Shown here: piece after piece, positions 1 through 5,541 of the stretch
Layout: each line of letters begins with the position of its first letter
Position numbering within the stretch: the stretch's first letter is position 1
Source of the DNA: Methanosarcinales archaeon
Lineage (GTDB): Archaea > Halobacteriota > Methanosarcinia > Methanosarcinales > Methanogasteraceae
Length of the DNA stretch: 6,333 nucleotides
NCBI GenBank assembly: GCA_030672605.1
Contig: DAOVGE010000152.1
Span: 1 to 6,333 of the forward strand
Direction: 5' to 3'
Translations under genes and position numbers: made by a program
The notes under the pieces: generated by a model
Seen by the model: the letters and a program-made list of their open reading frames with translations, nothing else
Told to the model about the DNA's origin: nothing
The model's database searches: none

Positions 1-71
1 CATAAGTGTTGAGAGATCGCAAGGAGCTGGCAGACGAACGCCGCCAAATCCACACAATAAATCGCGAATAA

Positions 72-98
72 TACGAATTCCACGAATTCCACGAATGT
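72..98. repeat. Three tandem 9-bp units (CACGAATTC type)
   Basis: Three consecutive 9-mers are visible: TACGAATTC (72-80), CACGAATTC (81-89) and CACGAATGT (90-98). The wording resembles the CACGAA/AACCAC vocabulary of the larger palindromic repeats elsewhere in the window (1774-1855 and 5582-5646), so it may be a worn piece of the same repeat class. No function is evident. Confidence 0.6.
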
Positions 99-176
99 TA
101 TCCAATATCGTGGCTGTGTTTGAGGCTATTTAGTCTGACCATGTTATTCTGTGGCAGTCTCCAGACACGTACTACT

Positions 177-208
177 ATTGTATATCGCATTCATTGTATA
201 TCGCATTC
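177..208. repeat. Perfect 16-bp tandem duplication upstream of cdhC
   Basis: The 16-mer ATTGTATATCGCATTC occurs twice head to tail without mismatch (177-192 and 193-208). It lies about 40 bp upstream of the likely cdhC TATA box. It could be a simple replication-slippage duplication, or a doubled binding site for a regulator of cdhC. Each unit contains GTATAT, which could also act as a weak TATA-like element. Confidence 0.75.
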
Positions 209-245
209 AGAAGTAGGGCTATTCAAGTACCAGAAAACAACAAGG

Positions 246-253
246 TTTAAGTA
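246..253 (+). promoter_or_regulatory. Probable archaeal TATA box for cdhC
   Basis: TTTAAGTA at 246-253 is preceded by a purine-rich stretch (AACAAGG) that could serve as a BRE. A start site about 25 bp downstream, near 272-275, would give a 5' leader of roughly 20 nt holding the AGGAGG ribosome binding site at 281-286. The same octamer TTTAAGTA occurs again at 5136-5143 upstream of the ABC pseudogene. This is inference from spacing and sequence only. Confidence 0.45.
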
Positions 254-292
254 GATTGTTATGATTCATCATCTAATCTTAGGAGGCGTATG

Positions 293-1735
293 ATGGCAGA
301 CGAATTTCCATTCGAGCTATCCCCCATGTTTGAGGGGGAACGGATCAGAAAAGACGACATGTATATCGAACTCGCAGGACCCAAGGGCAAAGGCTTTGAA
401 CTGGTGCGTGCTGCGGAGATGGACGAGGTTGAGGACGACGGATTTACACTGATAGGTCCCGACTTATCCGAGATGAAAGAGGGTGAGAGGTATTCGTTTG
501 CGATGATATACAAAATCGCCGGCGCAGCAATTGAACCGGACCTCGAGGCGATTGTTGAGCGTCGAAATCACGATTTTCAGAACTATATCAGCGGAATCAT
601 GCACCTCAATCAGCGATATGACATCTGGCTTCGTGTCGGAAAAGATGCGATCGCGAAAGGGCTCAACTCCTTTGAACCGATCGCAAAAGCGACGATGATG
701 CTCTTCAAAAACGAGATGCCGTTCATCGAGAAGATGGAGGCGCTCTATATTACGGGCATCGACGAGATTGAGAAACGATTGCCAGAGGTGCAGGCGATCT
801 ACGAGGCAAGAGATGCGAGAACGCGCGATCTGCATGACGAGGATGTGGACACATTCTATGGGTGCACGCTCTGCCAGTCGTTTGCTCCGACCAATGTCTG
901 TGTCGTGACTCCTGACCGGGTCTCGCTATGCGGCGCGATCAACTGGTTCGATGGAAGGGCTGCTGCCAAGGTCGATCCGGAGGGTCCGCAGTTCGCAATC
1001 GAGAAAGGAGAGTGTATTGACGATCTGAGCGGCGAATACGAGGGGATCAATGAGGTTGCGGCGTCGCTCTCGCAGGGGGAATACTCCAGAATCAAATTAC
1101 ACTCATTCTTCGAATACCCTCACACGTCGTGCGGCTGCTTCGAGGTTGTGGGATATTACATCCCTGAACTCGACGTCATCGGATGGGTGGATCGCGATTA
1201 TGCTGCTACCGCTCCAAACGGGCTCACGTTCGCAAATATGGCTGGACAGACCGGCGGCGGTAAGCAGATCGTTGGATTCCTCGGAATCGGGATCAACTAC
1301 TTCAGGTCCCCGAAGTTCATCGTTGCGGATGGCGGCTGGAATCGGGTTGGCTGGATGCCGAAGCATCTGAAGGACCGGGTGATCGACGACATTCCCGAAG
1401 ATATCGTGGATGCGATCGCAACCGAGGAGGATGCGACAGATCTTGATTCGCTGAAGACGTTTCTGACCGAGAAGAATCATCCGGCAATCGCGGAACTCAA
1501 GAAGAAAGAGGCGGAGAAGGAAGCAGAGCAAGCGAAGAAGGAGAAAGCCGTCTCTGCTGCGGCTGTTCCAGAAGTAGTGGCAGGTATGCCGGCTGGTGTG
1601 GGTATGCCAATGCCAGCGCCGGTTGCTGGTATGTTGTCCGGCTTTGGAAGCGGTGGCGGTGGCGGAATCAAGATAGTTCTGAAGAACGCGAAGATCACAA
1701 TCGATCAGGTGATCGTGAAGCACGAAGAAGAGTGA
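293..1735 (+). CDS. cdhC: CO dehydrogenase/acetyl-CoA synthase complex, beta subunit (acetyl-CoA synthase)
   Basis: CdhC makes or cleaves acetyl-CoA from a methyl-corrinoid, CO and CoA at the Ni-Ni-[4Fe-4S] A cluster of the cytoplasmic ACDS complex. In the 480-aa protein the A-cluster cysteines are C191, C194, C203, C213, C280 and C282. Their spacing (3, 9, 10, 67, 2) is the same as I recall for the Moorella enzyme, with the motifs YGCTLCQSFAPTNVC and HTSCGCFE. Length and the start EFPFELSPMFEGER match methanogen CdhC, which lacks the N-terminal domains of bacterial ACS. About residues 402-420 are Lys/Glu-rich and 424-458 Ala/Met/Pro/Gly-rich, the usual low-complexity linker, followed by a conserved KNAKITID tail. 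AGGAGG at 281-286 lies 6 nt before ATG 293 but only 3 nt before ATG 290, so 293 is preferred; a start at 290 adds one Met. No other cdh gene is adjacent in the window, unlike the Methanosarcina cdhABCDE operon. Confidence 0.98.
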   Translation: MADEFPFELSPMFEGERIRKDDMYIELAGPKGKGFELVRAAEMDEVEDDGFTLIGPDLSEMKEGERYSFAMIYKIAGAAIEPDLEAIVERRNHDFQNYISGIMHLNQRYDIWLRVGKDAIAKGLNSFEPIAKATMMLFKNEMPFIEKMEALYITGIDEIEKRLPEVQAIYEARDARTRDLHDEDVDTFYGCTLCQSFAPTNVCVVTPDRVSLCGAINWFDGRAAAKVDPEGPQFAIEKGECIDDLSGEYEGINEVAASLSQGEYSRIKLHSFFEYPHTSCGCFEVVGYYIPELDVIGWVDRDYAATAPNGLTFANMAGQTGGGKQIVGFLGIGINYFRSPKFIVADGGWNRVGWMPKHLKDRVIDDIPEDIVDAIATEEDATDLDSLKTFLTEKNHPAIAELKKKEAEKEAEQAKKEKAVSAAAVPEVVAGMPAGVGMPMPAPVAGMLSGFGSGGGGGIKIVLKNAKITIDQVIVKHEEE

Positions 1736-1773
1736 TGGGGCGATTCCCGAGACTTTTGTGGCATGCATCCGCA

Positions 1774-1797
1774 TTCGTGGTTTTTAACACGAACCAC
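1774..1797. repeat. Short inverted repeat abutting the 65-bp element
   Basis: TTCGTGGTT (1774-1782) faces AACCAC (1792-1797), the left terminus of the 65-bp element, across a 9-nt gap. This looks like a solitary terminus of a related AACCACGAA-type repeat next to the complete copy, suggesting nested or successive repeat events downstream of cdhC. Confidence 0.4.
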
Positions 1798-1855
1798 AAG
1801 ATTACACAGATTTCCACAAGATTTCTGTGTTAATCTTGTGTAATCCCGTGGTTTT
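1791..1855. repeat. 65-bp palindromic repeat element, copy A
   Basis: This 65-bp segment matches the reverse complement of 5582-5646 at about 62 of 65 positions. Its ends are 16-bp inverted repeats: AACCACAAGATTACAC (1792-1807) against the complement of 1837-1852, with two mismatches. An inner hairpin, CACAAGATT / AATCTTGTG, sits inside. It is non-coding. Lying about 55 bp after the cdhC stop and ending in a run of seven T (1852-1858), it may be used as a transcription terminator for cdhC. Small size, terminal inverted repeats and a second dispersed copy suggest a MITE-like or REP-like element. Confidence 0.85.
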
Positions 1856-1858
1856 TTT
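1852..1858 (+). terminator. Possible cdhC terminator (T7 run after palindrome)
   Basis: Seven consecutive T follow directly on the palindromic element downstream of cdhC. Archaeal RNA polymerase can terminate at U-rich tracts, and the preceding hairpin could help. A second T-run of eight occurs at 2059-2066 and may act as a backup. The placement fits termination, but nothing else in the sequence confirms it. Confidence 0.4.
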
Positions 1859-1926
1859 CTGGTTCTGACGTTTTCTGTGGTCGATAGCAGTAGCCCTCAC
1901 GTGTGTATAAATCGCGGGCGTCACTC

Positions 1927-2000
1927 CTTCGTCTTTGCGACTTTGCGACTTTGCGTTAAATCAGAGAAACGCAAAGATGCGAGGGCGCAAAGACGCGAAG
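1927..2000. repeat. Long imperfect hairpin built of CTTTGCG/CGCAAAG units
   Basis: The left arm (1927-1957) contains three tandem 8-bp units TCTTTGCG, ACTTTGCG, ACTTTGCG (1932-1955). The right arm (1968-2000) contains AACGCAAAG and GCGCAAAGACGCG and is its approximate reverse complement. A 10-nt loop lies between them (1958-1967). The structure is non-coding. Repeats worded CGCAAAGACGCAAAG are, to my recollection, scattered through many genomes of uncultivated prokaryotes. It resembles a miniature palindromic element more than a regulatory site of one gene. Confidence 0.75.
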
Positions 2001-2186
2001 AATGAAAAATCACTTCTTCCGGCATCTTTTGAAAACCACAGAATCCGTTAGAATCAGGTTTTTTTTCACCTCAGCTAAACACATACCATCAATCTAATCG
2101 TTTTCATGTTCAGCTGCTGATTTACCACAACATGAGCAGGTCTGAATGACTACTACAATGAACTTCTGCAGGAAGCGCCTGTCACT

Positions 2187-2217
2187 GGTTGTGCCGGTCA
2201 CGAATGATGGCACAACC
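2187..2217. repeat. Perfect 9-bp stem hairpin downstream of the lipoprotein gene
   Basis: GGTTGTGCC (2187-2195) pairs exactly with GGCACAACC (2209-2217) across a 13-nt loop. On the minus strand it lies about 55 nt past the lipoprotein stop codon, so it might protect or end that transcript, but no T-run follows it in that direction. Confidence 0.5.
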
Positions 2218-2231
2218 GCCGAACACAGCGA

Positions 2232-2249
2232 CGGTTGCACCGGTTGCAC
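2232..2249. repeat. 9-bp tandem duplication CGGTTGCAC
   Basis: CGGTTGCAC occurs twice in a row (2232-2240 and 2241-2249) in the 3' flank of the lipoprotein gene. It partly resembles the stem word GGTTGTGCC just upstream. No function is evident. Confidence 0.55.
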
Positions 2250-2272
2250 CAATCGTGCCGCAGTCGTACTGT

Positions 2273-3094
2273 TTACTCTGGGACTGGCAGGCTTTCGCCA
2301 GTTATACCCGCTTCAGCAAGTGCTGTGAGGTCAACAACCTCTATGCCGCTCGGAATCTCGAATGTACTATCTGCTATATCCTTGTTCAGGTCGAACTCGG
2401 TCACTTCGTAACGCATGCTCTCAGTATCGCCGTCATGCGACCATTTCCAGTCGAGAAGCAGCGTGAATCCGGTCTCCTTGTCAACGATTAAGTCGGCTTT
2501 TTCAGGATGCATCTCTTCCGGGGTGAGCGCTTTGTAGAACGTCCTGAGTTTGCTGTAGTCCAGTTTGATCGCTTTTCGACCCAGGCACGTCACATCCTTA
2601 TCCACTATCCAGTCGTCCTCCCATACGGAGTCGTCAGCATAGTAGCCATAAGCCCAGAACGGATTCATGAGTCCAATGTTGTCATTGGAGCATTCTCCGT
2701 ATTTGATCGCATTTCCATCCGCCTCGCTGATCATGTACATGCCGTTAAGGTTCTGCACAAGGGTCAAACTCGAAGCGGCATCATCTGCTTCGTACATCAC
2801 GAGTTTGAAGAGGTAGACGTCTCCGGATTTCTTGCGCCATTCCTCAAAGACTGTTTCGTCAGCCCCATCGCTGGACACGGTTGCCTTGTAATGCAACGAG
2901 TCCACACCGATCAGGTTGAGATAATTGTCAACTGATCCTCCATCACCTGGCGAGTCCGTTGCAGGTTTCTCAGAAACCGAATCTGGACTCGAGTCCGGAC
3001 TCGAATCTGGACTCGAGTCTGAATCCACGCATCCGCTGAACGCAATTGCCAGTGCAAGGATGAGTACGATCGCAAATATTCTTATCTGTTTCAT
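2273..3094 (-). CDS. Secreted lipoprotein with LolA-like fold features, function unknown
   Basis: This 273-aa protein starts with a lipoprotein signal peptide: positively charged MKQIR, a hydrophobic core at residues 6-19 and a lipobox ending FSGC with the lipidated Cys at 22. An acidic/Ser linker follows with a tandem SSPD repeat (about 27-39) and a low-complexity spacer to about 55, which probably holds the domain away from the membrane. The body (about 57-255) has the feel of LolA/LolB-like periplasmic proteins: VDSLHYKATV, then VDKETGFTLLLD, YEVTEFDLNKDIADSTFEIP near the end. The assignment is by motif impression only; ligand or partner is unknown. ATG 3094 is chosen because AAGGAGG (3099-3105, minus strand) lies 4 nt ahead and the signal peptide begins there; an upstream in-frame ATG at 3154 would bury the signal. 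It is transcribed divergently from nadA. Confidence 0.85.
   Translation of the reverse strand: MKQIRIFAIVLILALAIAFSGCVDSDSSPDSSPDSSPDSVSEKPATDSPGDGGSVDNYLNLIGVDSLHYKATVSSDGADETVFEEWRKKSGDVYLFKLVMYEADDAASSLTLVQNLNGMYMISEADGNAIKYGECSNDNIGLMNPFWAYGYYADDSVWEDDWIVDKDVTCLGRKAIKLDYSKLRTFYKALTPEEMHPEKADLIVDKETGFTLLLDWKWSHDGDTESMRYEVTEFDLNKDIADSTFEIPSGIEVVDLTALAEAGITGESLPVPE
2986..3021 (-). repeat. Three 12-bp tandem repeats encoding SSPD units
   Basis: Three consecutive 12-mers of the type GACTCGARTCYG (2986-2997, 2998-3009, 3010-3021) lie inside the lipoprotein gene and encode the Ser-Ser-Pro-Asp repeats next to the lipidated Cys. The unit is a multiple of three, so copy-number change would alter linker length without breaking the frame. 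Confidence 0.85.
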
Positions 3095-3181
3095 GTTTCC
3101 TCCTTCTCTTGTTGTATTTATTGGGTTCGGGTGATGCTCTCCGGTGCCACCCATGCCTAATAGCCACTCATGATCTGTTGT

Positions 3182-3189
3182 GATATAAA
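3182..3189 (-). promoter_or_regulatory. TATA box for the lipoprotein gene
   Basis: On the minus strand 3189-3182 reads TTTATATC, a strong archaeal TATA box and the same octamer used in front of nadA. A start site about 25 bp downstream (near 3160) would leave a leader of about 65 nt containing the AAGGAGG ribosome binding site. Confidence 0.6.
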
Positions 3190-3257
3190 GAGATGGGTTG
3201 TATTGGCTCCGGGTGACTGTTGACCTGTCTGCGTTGCAACGGTATCACTCCTGCCGA

Positions 3258-3265
3258 TTTATATC
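3258..3265 (+). promoter_or_regulatory. TATA box for nadA-ubiA
   Basis: TTTATATC at 3258-3265 lies with its centre about 28 bp before the nadA ATG at 3290. Archaeal transcription normally starts about 25 bp after the TATA centre, so the mRNA should begin within a few nucleotides of the ATG. There is no purine-rich ribosome binding site between 3266 and 3289, which fits a leaderless transcript. Confidence 0.65.
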
Positions 3266-3289
3266 GAATGCACACAAAGAACCACTAAC

Positions 3290-4192
3290 ATGCTCGAAGA
3301 GATCCTGAGATTGAAACAGGAAAGAAACGCAATCATTCTTGCCCATAACTACCAGCGCCCTGATATTCAGGATATCGCAGATTTCGTTGGCGATTCGCTC
3401 GCTCTGGCGATACAGGCGTCCCGCACCGATTGTGACGTGATCTTGTTCTGCGGCGTCGATTTCATGGCGGAATCGGCTGCCATTCTGAGCCCTGGCAAAA
3501 CGGTTTTGATCCCGGATGCGGATGCCCGATGCCCGATGGCTGCGATGATTACAAGAGATGCGTTAATCGAGATGAAACGAGAACATCCGGATGCGATGGT
3601 GGTCTGCTACGTGAATACGAGCGCGTCAGTGAAAGCAGAGAGTGATATCTGCTGCACCTCTGCAAATGCTGTTGCGGTCGTAAACTCGCTTGACTGCGAC
3701 GAGGTGATCTTTGTGCCCGACAGGAACCTCGCGCTCTATGCCGCACGGTTCACAGAGAAGAAGATAATCCCGTGGGATGGGTACTGCGCAACGCATCACC
3801 AGTTGCTTGCGCGTGATATCCTGGATGCGAAAGAGAGGCATCCCGATTCCGAGGTGATCGTGCACCCCGAATGCAGACCTGAAGCGATCGATCTTGCAGA
3901 CGGTGCATACGGAACCGAGGGGATGGTTGGGCACGTCAGGGACTCGAATTCGGATGCGTTCATCATCGGAACCGAATCAGGGATGATTCATCGATTAAAG
4001 AAGGAATTTCCGGAGAGGACGTTTCATGCGGTCTCTGATTACATGGTCTGCCCGCCAATGAAGATGGTTACACTATCCACAGTGGTTCGTTCGCTCGAGA
4101 ACCTTGAACATGTCGTAACCGTACCAGAGGATGTCCGGGAACAGGCGAAAGATGCGCTCGACCGGATGATCGCAATCAAGAGGGAACATTGA
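3290..4192 (+). CDS. nadA: Quinolinate synthase (NadA)
   Basis: NadA condenses iminoaspartate with dihydroxyacetone phosphate to quinolinate, the first dedicated precursor in de novo NAD synthesis, using an oxygen-sensitive [4Fe-4S] cluster in the cytoplasm. The 300-aa length is that of the compact archaeal/Thermotoga type. The three cluster cysteines are visible: C81 (RCPM), C166 (WDGYC) and C254 (CPPMKM). Substrate-site residues known from family structures are also in place: H19 and Y21 in AHNYQ, Y107 and N109 in CYVNT, S124 in TSANA, and H192/E194 in VHPEC. The whole three-fold pseudo-symmetric fold appears intact. No SD lies before ATG 3290, consistent with a leaderless message. The gene is followed with no gap by the prenyltransferase gene. 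No nadB/aspartate dehydrogenase or nadC is in the window, so they must lie elsewhere. Confidence 0.97.
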   Translation: MLEEILRLKQERNAIILAHNYQRPDIQDIADFVGDSLALAIQASRTDCDVILFCGVDFMAESAAILSPGKTVLIPDADARCPMAAMITRDALIEMKREHPDAMVVCYVNTSASVKAESDICCTSANAVAVVNSLDCDEVIFVPDRNLALYAARFTEKKIIPWDGYCATHHQLLARDILDAKERHPDSEVIVHPECRPEAIDLADGAYGTEGMVGHVRDSNSDAFIIGTESGMIHRLKKEFPERTFHAVSDYMVCPPMKMVTLSTVVRSLENLEHVVTVPEDVREQAKDALDRMIAIKREH

Positions 4193-5041
4193 TTGATCGG
4201 GCTCTTCAGAATCGGAAACTGTGTGATGGCTGGCTTTGCAGCGGTCATAGGCGCAGGAATTGTCTGTGGAATGACCGGGCTGCCGCTTCCGGGGACGATT
4301 TTTCTCTTTTCGTCGGTTTTCCTGATAACTGGCGCAGGAAATGCGATCAACGACTTCTTTGATGCGGATATTGATGCAATCAACAGACCGACGCGCCCGA
4401 TCCCATCAGGACGCGTGAGCAGGAACGCTGCGCTGTATCTTTCGCTTCTGCTCTTCGGAATCGGGATTCTGCTCTCGTATGCTATCGGCACGATCTGCCT
4501 TGCAATCGCCATCACAAACTCGGTACTGCTAATCGTCTATGCTCACAGCCTGAAGCGCACAGTTCTCGCCGGAAATCTGTGCATCGGCTATCTGACCGGA
4601 TCAACGTTCCTCTTCGGAGGTGCGCTCTTCGGATTTCCCGGAATTACCAGAACATCGGGACTCTTCGCGCTTGCTGTGCTTGCAACGGTCGCGCGTGAGA
4701 TCACAAAGGACATAGAGGATGTGGATGGCGATTCCGCGCTGGGATTGACAACACTTCCGATCAGCGTCGGAATAGAACGGGCAGGGCACGTTGCATCGCT
4801 TTTTGGCATGATCGCCGTTCTGCTGAGCCCGCTCCCGTACTTTGCCGGATTTTCGGAGTGGTATCTGATCGTTGTTCTCTTTGCTGATCTCTCGTTCTTG
4901 GCTGCAATACTGCGATTGAGACAGGGTGATTTTGCAGGCTCATCAAAGCTCTTCAAGGCAGGCATGGCTATCGCGCTCGCTGCGTTTGTGGCAGGAGCGG
5001 GGGCAGGGACTGTGAGCGGCGTGCCGATTGTGATTCTGTAA
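4193..5041 (+). CDS. UbiA-family prenyltransferase, probable digeranylgeranylglyceryl phosphate synthase
   Basis: This integral membrane enzyme most likely adds the second geranylgeranyl chain to geranylgeranylglyceryl phosphate, the second ether-bond step of archaeal phospholipid synthesis. The 282-aa protein has about eight to nine hydrophobic segments. The first Asp-rich motif is N53-D54-x-x-D57-x-x-x-D61 with NRPTRP after it, and the second is K172-D173-x-E175-D176-x-D178-x-D180; both bind Mg-diphosphate. The N-terminal RIGNCVMAG is typical of the archaeal DGGGP synthase branch, which distinguishes it from quinone or heme prenyltransferases. The start is TTG 4193, directly after the nadA TGA and in the same frame. 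GAGG at 4180-4183 inside nadA is a plausible ribosome binding site. The N-terminus is a few residues shorter than I would expect, and no upstream start is possible because TGA precedes it. ATG 4226 is an alternative but would cut the conserved motif. Confidence 0.9.
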   Translation: MIGLFRIGNCVMAGFAAVIGAGIVCGMTGLPLPGTIFLFSSVFLITGAGNAINDFFDADIDAINRPTRPIPSGRVSRNAALYLSLLLFGIGILLSYAIGTICLAIAITNSVLLIVYAHSLKRTVLAGNLCIGYLTGSTFLFGGALFGFPGITRTSGLFALAVLATVAREITKDIEDVDGDSALGLTTLPISVGIERAGHVASLFGMIAVLLSPLPYFAGFSEWYLIVVLFADLSFLAAILRLRQGDFAGSSKLFKAGMAIALAAFVAGAGAGTVSGVPIVIL

Positions 5042-5119
5042 TGATTGGATTGGGTGTGGTGATGTTTCAATCTGGTTTAGAGTTCTGCTGTGAAGTTCTG
5101 CATCTCGTCACAACACTCT

Positions 5120-5131
5120 TCGATTAATCGA
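5120..5131. promoter_or_regulatory. Palindromic operator-like site 1 (TCGATTAATCGA)
   Basis: A perfect 12-bp palindrome, TCGATTAATCGA, lies just 4 bp upstream of a TATA-like TTTAAGTA (5136-5143). The core CGATTAATCG recurs 54 bp downstream (5175-5184), and both copies are followed by AMAAGT. Paired symmetric sites bracketing a promoter are typical of a dimeric transcription regulator; which one cannot be told from here. Confidence 0.6.
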
Positions 5132-5156
5132 AAAGTTTAAGTACTATGACTCACAC

Positions 5157-5164
5157 TTATATAA
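5157..5164 (+). promoter_or_regulatory. TATA box of the ABC transporter locus
   Basis: TTATATAA at 5157-5164 is a near-consensus archaeal TATA box. A start about 25 bp downstream would fall near 5183-5188, directly on the second CGATTAATCG palindrome and about 28 nt before the ATG at 5214, leaving room for the AGGTG ribosome binding site (5203-5207). A second TATA-like element, TTTAAGTA, lies at 5136-5143. Confidence 0.6.
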
Positions 5165-5173
5165 TCATATAAG

Positions 5174-5185
5174 ACGATTAATCGA
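5174..5185. promoter_or_regulatory. Palindromic operator-like site 2 (ACGATTAATCGA)
   Basis: This second copy of the CGATTAATCG palindrome (5175-5184) covers the expected transcription start for the TTATATAA promoter. A protein bound here would block initiation, so repression is the simplest reading. Binding at both sites could form a loop or cooperate. Confidence 0.6.
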
Positions 5186-5541
5186 CAAGTCTGAACAAAA
5201 GCAGGTGAAAAGCATGGACGACCACAACGAACCTCTGGCAGTCGAGATCGACGACGCCAGAAAGAGTTACTACGTGGGAAAGATGTAGGTTCCGATACTC
5301 TATGGAATCGACCTCTCGGTTAAGCGCGGTGAATTCCTTGCGATCGTGGGACCATCAGGCTCGGGCAAGAGCACGCTCATGAACTTGGTCGGCTGCCTCG
5401 ATCGCCCGGCAGGAGGCGAGATTTATATCTCCGGAAAGGATATAAGCAAACTCACTGAAGCCGAGTTTGTGCACCTCATGGGCTATTAGGTCGGATTCGT
5501 GTTCCGGACATTCAACCTCGTCGCCAGAAAGAGTGTCTTTG

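Larger units (their letters stand above)
1736..2272. other. Repeat-rich, gene-free region between convergent genes
   Basis: This stretch of about 540 bp between the ends of cdhC (+) and the lipoprotein gene (-) holds the 65-bp palindrome (1791-1855), the CGCAAAG hairpin (1927-2000), a T8 run (2059-2066), a short AACCACAGAATC piece near 2034-2045, a 9-bp-stem hairpin (2187-2217) and a 9-bp tandem duplication (2232-2249). Short open frames exist on both strands around 2104-2328, but none has a convincing ribosome binding site or recognisable protein. Confidence 0.7.

Noticed and set aside
6..71. Short frame GTG 6 to TAA 69, reading VLRDRKELADERRQIH...
   Set aside because: The charged composition looks protein-like, but it is only 21 codons, has a stop just upstream and has no SD; too little to call a gene or remnant.
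72..208. CRISPR-like array from the clustered short repeats
   Set aside because: The units are 9 and 16 bp, directly abutting, without spacers; no cas gene is present.
1103..1774. 223-codon open frame antisense to cdhC
   Set aside because: It lies opposite a clearly real, fully conserved cdhC, has no protein-like motif and no ribosome binding site.
2146..2328. 60-codon plus-strand frame (MTTTMNFCRKR...) between convergent genes
   Set aside because: There is no convincing SD or family; it overlaps the lipoprotein 3' end and a hairpin, and other frames there are open as well.
2507..2935. 142-codon plus-strand frame
   Set aside because: It is antisense to the lipoprotein gene, whose signal peptide, SD and codon pattern are convincing.
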